This document shows positions 7,367 through 13,716 of a stretch of DNA of 13,716 nt, piece by piece. The translations under genes and the position numbers were made by a program. Within the stretch, counting starts at the first letter, position 1; every line of letters starts with the position of its first letter. Below the pieces are notes generated by a model, which worked only from the letters and a program-made list of their open reading frames with translations, did no database searches and was not told where the DNA came from. The DNA lies in contig NWUY0300004011.1 of the NCBI GenBank assembly GCA_004151065.3, positions 64,126 through 77,841 of the forward strand. Reading direction: 5' to 3'. Source of the DNA: Larix sibirica (Eukaryota; Streptophyta; Pinopsida; Pinales; Pinaceae).

Positions 7367-8254
7367 AATTTGCTTGGACGATAGACAGCTCAAAGCACAT
7401 GCACTGGAAATCCCACAATTAGTAGTTGCCAGTTGGTATCGATACATAGAATGTTATGAGTTACTACTTTACTCTATGATATTTTTTTCATAAAGCTTTA
7501 TAGTATATATGAGATCAGGTTTTGCTGGATTTGTGAATAACCTTTATAAATTATTGAATTCTAATCTTTATTCACATTGTCAAGAGCTCATTCATACTTC
7601 CTATATAAAGTATTATGTATGATTGCGAATATTTCTTCCAAGACTACACAATATTTGCAGATACCATAAACACAATTATTTATCCAAAGGACATTAATTT
7701 GAAACCATTCCCCCTGTTTTGTTTAAATTCAGTGACTTCCATGGCTGTGAAATATGTGACAATATAATCATTATAACAATGCCAAAACATTTATTTTCAT
7801 AACGAAAGTAATGACGCATTATATAGATTTATCATTATAAACAAAAGAAGCCAGCGGCGATGCCCCCGAAATGCTAATTGTATTAGCATTGAGATATCCA
7901 TTGACACTTACATGCATTTCTAGAAATGTGACTAGAGAAAATACTAAGCACACAAACATGGAGACAAGCTCATAGAAACAATTGCAAATGGCAATTTAAG
8001 CAATATGTTTAAGTATATGTTCTAATTGGCATGTTCAAAATATTTGCAATGAAGGCTAGAATAAAAATAGTCAAAAGCAAAAGACATTTTCATTGCATAC
8101 AAAACATAAGTCTGCAAAATGTGCACTTCTGACTTTGAAACATATCAACATAACCATATATACATGCTGGGAAAAAGCTAGAAAGTTATCATAGGTCTAG
8201 TTGTTGTTGATTCCGATTCAAAATCCAGATTCCGATCTTGAACAATATCATTTT
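7367..8254. other. Long noncoding stretch between minus-strand relics
   Basis: No convincing reading frame on either strand. The stretch could be intron or intergenic sequence between the RPA1-like exons and the unidentified exons to the left. It contains a perfect 9-bp inverted repeat (7870-7890), listed separately. Confidence 0.5.
7870..7890. repeat. Perfect 9-bp inverted repeat with a 3-base loop
   Basis: AATGCTAAT, TGT, ATTAGCATT. It follows a short GC-rich patch (GCCAGCGGCGATGCCCCCG) that is out of character with the surroundings. No known role is claimed. Confidence 0.7.
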
Positions 8255-8748
8255 CTATGAGAATGTTGAGGATAGTTGTTGCTGCTGAGTATTTGCATTG
8301 ATCAACTGTTTTGGATCACCAACTATGTTACAGTTTACAACCACAACAATCATATTCAAAACTATGATTATCTTGCAAAAAAGGATAAAAACACAAATGA
8401 TTTGGATTGTTTGCATAAAAGATCCACAAGCAAAGCACTTCATTATGCAGAGAACATAATATGAAAAATTTAATCTTACTTGTGATTCTACACCGAGTTG
8501 CAGATGTATTCATTCAATTGAACAACAGAACCATGTTGAACTCCTCCTGATTTCACTTGGTCATTGAGTTGCATTATGAACATTGCTTGATGCATAAAGG
8601 ATCCATCAAAGAACATCATTCTGTAACTTTCTTGCATGCTATATTTTGTATCATTTTGCATAATGCCAATAACTTGCACGATGGGCTTAAGATTGATAAC
8701 CCCATTGTTCAATGAAGAAATTGCATTTGGCGTTAAATCCACGACCAT
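8255..8748 (-). pseudogene. RPA1: Replication protein A large subunit (RPA1/RPA70) N-terminal exons, decayed
   Basis: Exon 1 (8748-8480) starts MVVDLTPNAISSLNNGVINL, continues KPIVQVIGI, a FDGSFMHQAM block, QLNDQVKSGGVQHGSVVQLN, and EYICNSV. This matches plant RPA70 N-terminal OB-fold domains (LTPNAI, KPxLQV, SDG, QLNxxVKxG, GSVVQLNEYICN). Codon 87 is TAG where plant homologues usually have a glutamine codon. Exon 1 ends two bases into a Lys codon at a good donor (GTAAGA). A 107-bp intron follows, ending TTTTTTGCAA where AG is required. Exon 2 (8372-8255) reads KIIIVLNM, NIVGDPKQ and stops after a Gln/Ser tail. RPA1 is the large subunit of the nuclear single-strand DNA-binding heterotrimer RPA; this domain docks partner proteins. 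The DNA-binding domains A, B and C (over 400 more residues) were not found. Kept intron means it arose by DNA duplication, not reverse transcription. Confidence 0.8.
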
Positions 8749-9652
8749 AGGATCAAGTTTAATCTGTCATTGCAATGTATTTTTTATCAAGGTCCTAATC
8801 GGGAAGCGAAAACAACCTAATCGGGAAGTGCACAAAGGAACTTAACATTGCCTTTGCATTTTGACAGAGTCACCAATACCCTTTGATCTGAAGAGATAAG
8901 CTTCAAAACACTCGATTCTGCACCAATTCAACCGAAATTGGGTTCTCAAGCTTGTGAATTTCTCAGAAAAACAACACAAACTATCATCAAGAGCCCTTAA
9001 TCGTCAATCCGGCGAACTCTATTGCAAGAGCCTTTAATGCAGTGAATGCATGGTGCATTCATCCAAATATGAACTAAGAGATTAATGCCTAGTTGTAACC
9101 TACCTATACGTGTTAGCAGCAATGGCTTCTTCACAACGATCTTAGATGTGCTTGGTATTGGGATTTGAAATTTTGCAAGAACAAATTTGTTTCAAAAATT
9201 TGATTGCATGACTATAGTTCATTTTTGCTTGTGATATTATTCAATCACAGATTTATTCAATGATTTTGTTTTTTAAAGTCATTTCATTGCAAATAGTGAT
9301 CAAAACAAATGCTGGTATCTACAATTCTAGATCTGCTTGTGCCTCCGAAGATCTGTGATTTCTATTTTGACTAGGAATCAATCTTTCTAGTAATCATCCA
9401 CAGATCTATCCAATTGGGATCACATCTGATCCATATGTGAAGGATCTATGTGGTTGATTCAATATCCCAGAACGATTTGATCCAATACAACGATCTAACC
9501 ACAAAACTGTCCTTCTTTCTACCTCCAAAAATCTGCCTCACGAACAATGATCTGCATATCAACCAACGATTTGCAAGTTTTATGGATTGGAACTTTGAAA
9601 TGCCAGTATAGAGAAGGTCACGTGGAAGATACACGTCAGTGACATCGTGTAG
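8749..9652. other. Upstream flank of the RPA1 relic, GATCT-rich, no gene
   Basis: The first part (to about 9035) could be the old 5' UTR and promoter of the RPA1-like gene; it carries a 13-bp duplication, CCTAATCGGGAAG at 8794-8806 and 8816-8828. From about 9330 the motif GATCT/AGATCTG becomes frequent. An ACGT-type G-box (CACGTG, 9619-9624) lies beside a second ACGT core (ACACGTCAG), but no linked gene start is evident. The 87-codon minus-strand frame at 9709-9446 has no recognisable motif and is not called. Confidence 0.5.
8985..9055. repeat. Left copy of a dispersed direct repeat flanking the 314-bp array
   Basis: CAAGAGCCCTTAATCGTCAA followed by a GAACTCTATTGCAAG segment (about 8989-9030) matches CAAGAGCCTTTAATCGTCAA followed by TAACTCGATAGCAAG at about 10650-10692. 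A second CAAGAGCCTTTAAT occurs at about 9025, followed by a palindromic GAATGCATGGTGCATTC. The right copy is preceded by ATGCATTCACTGC, so the shared block is larger but rearranged. Confidence 0.6.
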
Positions 9653-10597
9653 CACAACAAACTTCAGATCGCTTAGTAGAGAAACAAGTTCATTATCTGT
9701 ATTTTGCACAGATCTGTTGTTGTTTTCTTGTTGTTCACGATCTATTATAGTACTAGCTTCTCAAACAAAGCTACAAAATCGATCTTCCTGAGTTCTACTA
9801 TGAAACGCCCACACAAAGAAGAATACTGCCCATGCATGGAATTGCTTGAATTTACACTAGCAACCAGAAGGATGTGATATAATGTTTTACGGCCATGATA
9901 TGAATGCATTGTTGCGATCTAACTATTCTCTAGTCAAAATATCTGCAACATATTCAGATCTGAGGCCACAACAAACTTCAGATCGCTTAGTAGAGAAACA
10001 AGTTCATTATCTGTATTTTGCACAGATCTGTTGTTGTTTTTTTGTTGTTCACGATCAATTATAGTACTAGCTTCTCAAATAAAGCTACAAAATCGATCTT
10101 CCTGAGATCTACTATGAAACGCCCACACAAAGAAGAATACTTCCCATGCATGGAATTGCTTGGATTTACACTAGCAACCAGAAGGATGTGATATGATGTT
10201 TTATGGCCATGATATGAATGCATTGTTGCAATCTAACTATTCTCTAGTCAAAATATCTGCAACATATTTAGATCTGAGGCCACAACAAACTTCAGATCAC
10301 TTAGTAGAGAAACAAGTTCATTATCTGTATTTTGCACAGATCTTCTGTTGTTTTTTTGTTGTCCATGATCTATTATAGTACTAGCTTCTCAAACAAAGCT
10401 ACAAAATCAATCTTCCTGAGATATACTATGAAACGCCCACACAAAGAAGAATACTGCCCATGCATGGAATTGCTTGAATTTACACTAGCAACCAGAAGGA
10501 TGTGATATGATGTTTTACGGCCATGATATGAATGCATTGTTGCAATCTAACTATTCTCTAGTCAAAATATCTGCAACATATTCAGATCTGAGGCCAC
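9653..10597. repeat. Three head-to-tail copies of a 314-bp repeat
   Basis: The sequence starting CACAACAAACTTCAGATC begins at 9653, 9967 and 10281, a period of 314 bp each time, and the third copy ends at about 10597. By eye, copies 1 and 2 differ at about ten positions (near 97% identity), mostly transitions. Each unit contains several GATCT sites, an AACGCCCACACAAAGAAG segment and CAGAAGGATGTGATAT. Copies 2 and 3 keep a 60-codon open frame starting MFYGHDMNALL, but substitutions are spread over all codon positions and stops lie at each end, so coding is unlikely. Unit length is longer than the 150-180 bp common for plant satellites. Confidence 0.95.
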
Positions 10598-11081
10598 CGC
10601 AGATATGTGCAAGTGTGATCTAAGGCCACATATCCATGCATTCACTGCGACAAGAGCCTTTAATCGTCAACTTGGATAACTCGATAGCAAGACGTGGCCA
10701 CAAAATTAGCTGACAAATGCATCGTGCCCTGCATTATGTGGAATTTATTTGTTGCAGCAAGCTCCGTCCGCATTGAATCGGCTTTGGCTGCGTCAACCCA
10801 CATTTATTGGCATTCGTTGGTCAGGGAAAAATGCAAAATTATGAGAAGTAGTCCGAGAATCTCTTGCTCACAGCCCGCTGCTATTTCCTTTGCACTCCAT
10901 TGACCTTGTTGGTACTGAAATTTGAATGCACAACTAGAGAGGATGATTATAGATGTCACTTGGTTTCCCCGCTCCAAATTTTGAGACAAAAATTTAATCA
11001 TTCAATCAAAGTTCATTTAGTAAATCCAACATTTAGTAAATCCAAAAATTAATTTCTTGAATTTTGTGCAACTGAAGTAAT
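10598..11081. other. Intergenic, possible upstream region of the 11-kb genes
   Basis: Begins with an echo of the repeat (GATCTAAGGCCAC near 10617) and the right copy of the dispersed direct repeat (about 10636-10692). The rest has higher GC content than its surroundings but no recognisable gene. Short frames at 10694-10903 (+) and 11001-10804 (-) lack motifs. Confidence 0.5.
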
Positions 11082-11090
11082 ATGTGTAAA

Positions 11091-11444
11091 ATGATTACAT
11101 CATGTCCCACCATCCAGCCATTGGTGTTGCTGACATTCATGTTTTTCATAATATTGTCTCCTAGGTTTTTCGCTCATGATGATGACTGTGACGCAAAGAC
11201 CAAAACTGCATCTTCTTGGTTGCTAGATCAGGCTCTTTGGCTCCCAGTTCTGCTGGTGTTACTGGTGGTGGCAATCTATATATCGTGGTTGATGGGAGAC
11301 AGCTCTGTTGATCTCACAGTAGCGAGGGTAGATGCCTCCACGATACATAAGATAGGAGGCTCTTCTTGGGGGATCGACACATTGATCATCATGCTCATCA
11401 TCATCATACATGTTTTTTTGTTTCTTGGCCTTAATTTTGAATAA
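11091..11444 (+). CDS. Hypothetical small hydrophobic protein (doubtful)
   Basis: From the ATG at 11091 (another in-frame ATG lies at 11082) about 117 residues are open. A signal-peptide-like start (LVLLTFMFFIIL, then an Ala before an acidic HDDDC segment) is followed by a hydrophobic segment LWLPVLLVLLVVAIYISWLM and a third at the C-terminus (IDTLIIMLIIIIHVFLFLGL). Such a layout could be a small membrane protein or a secreted protein's first exon. It ends about 60 bp before the pectin methylesterase inhibitor fragment on the same strand, and could supply that fragment's missing signal peptide by splicing, but I could not find an in-phase junction. No family is recognised. The reverse strand is also open over part of it, so chance remains a real possibility. 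Confidence 0.25.
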   Translation: MITSCPTIQPLVLLTFMFFIILSPRFFAHDDDCDAKTKTASSWLLDQALWLPVLLVLLVVAIYISWLMGDSSVDLTVARVDASTIHKIGGSSWGIDTLIIMLIIIIHVFLFLGLNFE

Positions 11445-11534
11445 ATTCACACTGTTCAATTTCAATTTGTGTTTAGATTGTTGTGCATTGTACATTGAAT
11501 TGCAGTGACATTGGCTTTAGTCGCAACAACAGCA

Positions 11535-11849
11535 ATGAATCACAAAGTGAGGCATGCGAACATCGCGAAATTCATCAAAGCTTCATGCAATGTCACTTTG
11601 TATCCGTGGGTCTGCGTTTCTTCGCTCTCTTCCTACCATGGGTCACTTAAGGCCACACAGAGGGATCTCGCGAAGGAGGCTGTGATAGTGAGCCTCGTTA
11701 ATTCCCGCAAAGGTTCCATTTGGGCCGCCCGCGACCTGAAAACCAAAAGAGATACAATGAGTAAAAAAGAAAGCGCGACGCTTAAGGATTGTATTGGGAA
11801 AGGACAGGTGAGGAGAGAAAATTCAGTCAATTTTTTCTCTTTATATTAG
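11535..11849 (+). CDS. Pectin methylesterase inhibitor (PMEI) domain, N-terminal half only
   Basis: From the ATG at 11535, 104 residues are open (GTG at 11505 would add ten). Residues 10-31 read IAKFIKASCNVTLYPWVCVS and on to SL, the PMEI signature with the first disulphide pair Cys18 and Cys27 and the T-L-Y-P motif. Helical repeats follow (LAKEAVIVSLVNSR), then ATLKDC with Cys86, the third conserved Cys. PMEIs are secreted four-helix-bundle proteins that bind and block pectin methylesterase in the cell wall; usual length is about 170-200 with a signal peptide. Here both the signal peptide and the second half (Cys4, last helices) are missing. After KDCIGKGQ lies CAG followed by GTGAGG (11808), a possible donor; without splicing the frame runs 14 more unrelated residues to a stop. 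ATTGAATTGCAG before 11506 could be an acceptor. Either it is an internal exon or a truncated pseudogene; the latter seems likelier because no second half was found downstream. Confidence 0.65.
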   Translation: MNHKVRHANIAKFIKASCNVTLYPWVCVSSLSSYHGSLKATQRDLAKEAVIVSLVNSRKGSIWAARDLKTKRDTMSKKESATLKDCIGKGQVRRENSVNFFSLY

Positions 11850-12660
11850 TGTTATTTCTATGATATGGTTGACAAAATATTCTTAGACATCGGAAATCCA
11901 TCGTTCTGAACGAGTCTAAGCTTTGTGTTTTGTGCTAGGCCAGTGTTTACATTTATTGATTTAATGGGGAACTAGATTTCCTACTAACTGAACCCAGTCG
12001 ACTTTATTGAATAAACGTAATGGTGGTGTTGACCGTCATGTTGATATTGCTAATGCTCCTCCTCTAATCATCCACATGATGAGTTAATTATGTAATCGAT
12101 ATATGCTTCTGTGGTTTAGAATGACGATGAGGAAAATACATGCTAGCTCCTTCAGATCCCAAAGTTTGGCAGAATCCAATGTATATATCAATAGTTGCGT
12201 GCACTTGGGCTCAACTTTAATTAAAATGCACTCCCACTCCCCACTATTCAGCATTTCTTTCTCCACTTTTCAGTTACTTTCCATTATTTCTTTCTCCACT
12301 TTTCGGTGACTTTTCAAGGTTGCTTTTGGTTAGAATTTTGAAAAATTACCATCCAACTACGGATTTATTTGCCTCTCAAAAAATTTCAAAGTCTCTGTAC
12401 TTTTCTTCCACAATACTCTCTGAAAGTCTCCAACTAAGCCTTCGTTCCCAAGTCAATCCTATTAAGCATCTCCAATCCATGTGCATACATTTGCAAATTC
12501 TATTTTCATGCTTTGTCACAGACATTGCCGCATGCAGCTCTTGGTTAACTTGGGATTATGATTCTTTATAATTATTATTATTTTAATAAAAAGAGTTTTA
12601 ATTGATTTGAAATAAATTGGCATGCATGCATCTACAACAGTGCATCTACAATAGTAAGCG
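11850..12660. other. Intergenic stretch, no gene
   Basis: I searched for the second half of the PMEI domain (a Cys followed by a long helix with a W/AAL-T motif) and did not find it. The stretch includes the short duplication at 12253-12303 and CATGCATGCATCTACAA with a nearby CATCTACAA copy around 12621-12652. Confidence 0.45.
12253..12303. repeat. Short direct duplication, period 33 bp
   Basis: ATTTCTTTCTCCACTTTTC occurs at 12253-12271 and again at 12286-12304, followed in both by a GTKACTTT-like segment. The pyrimidine-rich strand is the plus strand. Confidence 0.8.
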
Positions 12661-13400
12661 ATGTGTTGGTTAACAACTCTCCATGCCACCTTTCAGAATT
12701 GTGTAGGTGGGACATTCTCTACCTGCCCTATCCGAGCATTTTCCACCCACGACACGACACATATCAAGGCCAACGCGATGTGCACACACTCTCCATTTTA
12801 TTCTTTTGCTTCCCTAGCTTTATTGGCTGGTAATTGCCATTATTTGCAAAAAGGGGATTGTGTCGACCATGGAGAGGGGCAAGAATCGACCAAAATCAGT
12901 GCAAGCTTAAAATTGGATCCCTGGATGCTAACAGTATGTTTCCCCTCGTATTTCAAAGTAATGTGGCTCTATGGCCCTAATCAAAGATATAGTCATCCAT
13001 TCTCTTCTCTCGGAGGCCACAATCAAGCAACAGGAGTCTTAATAATGAGCAACGTCTGTATGGTTGCTACTAATACTCTACTCAAGCCTAAAATCTAGAT
13101 CAATCTTCTGATATAATTTTTACTTCTTAAGGGTTTATGGTTAATATTAAACAAGTGTATGTATTTAAGATGAGCAATTCTATTATGACATTGGTTAATA
13201 AATGAACATGAGTTGTCTAGTTACATCAAGAGTTCCAACGGTGTTCTTGATTCCCATAATTAAAAAAAATGATGTTTCAAAAGTATATTAAACAAAACAA
13301 TACTATTATTTATTTCAAACTTTAAACATAGAGCAATGTGAGTACATTAAGATCACACTAAAAAGTGATGAATTTTCAAAGGAGCATTGGTTCACTGGTG
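12661..13400. other. Stretch with one long unexplained frame, no gene called
   Basis: The plus-strand frame at 12661-13098 is open for 145 codons, the longest in the window. Its product is Cys/His/Ser/Thr-rich without a motif, signal or ordered hydrophobicity, and the ATG context is poor. Beyond 13100 the sequence is AT-rich and blank. Confidence 0.4.
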
Positions 13401-13572
13401 AGTTGATAGAGTGTTGAGGTGTCCACACTAGGGTTTTATTTATTGATGTCTACCCATGTGTCTAGCATGGGTTTCGTAGGGAATAGGTTGGGTGCAATTC
13501 CTAGGTAGTTTCGGTAGAATAGGTACGTTTTAGACCTAACTAAGTGGAGGGATTGTGCTATAGGTTGGAAGG

Positions 13573-13598
13573 GGTTGGACAATTAATGTTGTCCAACC
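13573..13598. repeat. Perfect 10-bp inverted repeat
   Basis: GGTTGGACAA, six-base loop TTAATG, TTGTCCAACC. It lies about 33 bp upstream of a TATA box and could be a protein-binding palindrome or an RNA hairpin. Confidence 0.85.
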
Positions 13599-13628
13599 AC
13601 CATTCCCAGGAAAAAACAACAACCAACC

Positions 13629-13638
13629 TCTATATAAC
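13629..13638 (+). promoter_or_regulatory. TATA box candidate
   Basis: CTCTATATAACC matches the plant TATA consensus (TATAWA in a C-rich surround). If used, transcription would begin near 13660-13670 and run off the window to the right. Confidence 0.4.
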
Positions 13639-13716
13639 CACTAAAACATTGCCCAACAACACTTGTTTAAATCATAGTTATTTTGATTTCAATTAGATCT
13701 ATGTGAATTTCATGTT

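Larger units (their letters stand above)
13420..13716 (+). mobile_element. Possible start of an LTR (U3 with TATA box), cut by the window edge
   Basis: From about 13413 (TGTTGAGGTGTCC) the composition changes to a G/T-rich, AT-moderate sequence. It carries a perfect 10-bp inverted repeat (13573-13598) and then CCTCTATATAACC, a good TATA box at 13631. Such an order (TG start, U3, TATA box, then T-rich R/U5) fits a plant LTR entering from the right. No CA end, PBS or duplicate copy is in the window, so a plain gene promoter is equally possible. Confidence 0.3.

Noticed and set aside
9446-9709. 87-codon minus-strand open frame
   Set aside because: Its start lies inside the first 314-bp repeat copy and no motif is visible.
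9882-10378. Repeated 60-codon frames beginning MFYGHDMNALL as a possible duplicated peptide gene
   Set aside because: They merely follow the 314-bp tandem repeat; differences between copies do not favour third codon positions and the first copy breaks the pattern.
12661-13098. 145-codon plus-strand open frame, the longest in the window
   Set aside because: No motif, no ordered hydrophobicity, Cys/His/Ser/Thr-rich composition and no linked promoter or splice signals; likely chance.
13385-13480. tRNA-derived SINE head (GTGAGTTGATAGAGTG resembling an A box, GGGTTTCG resembling a B box)
   Set aside because: Neither box fits the pol III consensus and no A- or T-rich SINE tail could be placed.

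Overview
This window looks like nuclear DNA of a seed plant, probably a gymnosperm (conifer). It is AT-rich and gene-poor, crowded with degenerate retroelements, and holds broken pieces of plant genes with plant-type splice signals: a replication protein A large subunit and a pectin methylesterase inhibitor. The conifer assignment is inference from genome texture; the plant assignment is firmer. Two ambiguous bases (1322, 2295) suggest draft or consensus sequence. I see no complete, intact gene.

Left part (1-2580): this is repeat territory. The window opens inside a Ty3/gypsy-type LTR retrotransposon on the minus strand. Read right to left it shows an LTR containing an ~80-bp minisatellite (about 600-1000), a tRNA-iMet-type primer-binding site (480-492), a leader, and the broken start of gag (229 to 1). 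Next comes the 5'-truncated 3' end of a plant L1-type LINE on the minus strand: a C-terminal RNase H domain (2294-1970), a 3' UTR and an A tail (1735-1743). A 2.4-copy AT-rich tandem repeat (2296-2580) abuts it.

Middle left (2581-5600): noncoding sequence, then a plus-strand decayed gag-like reading frame (3634 to about 4590) with at least two frameshifts and several stops. On either side are exon-like islands I could not identify (3320-3508 and 4958-5078). A small 24-bp-core tandem repeat lies at 5435-5526.

Middle right (5900-8750): minus-strand gene debris. The best call is an RPA1-like N-terminal exon pair (8748-8480 and 8372-8255) with an in-frame stop and a damaged splice acceptor. Further down are unidentified exon-like blocks with splice signals but frameshifts (7122-6931, 6675-6610, and weakly about 6134-6073 and 5648-5573).

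Right part (8750-13716): a GATCT-rich stretch holds three head-to-tail copies of a 314-bp repeat (9653-10597), flanked by short copies of a shared sequence. Then come a small hydrophobic ORF (11091-11444) and the N-terminal half of a pectin methylesterase inhibitor domain (11535-11849). After a long stretch with no convincing gene, the right edge has a perfect 10-bp hairpin and a TATA box that could be the start of another LTR.

No operon, CRISPR array, tRNA or rRNA gene was found. The parts do not form a working system: this is mostly a record of transposition, tandem duplication and gene decay.
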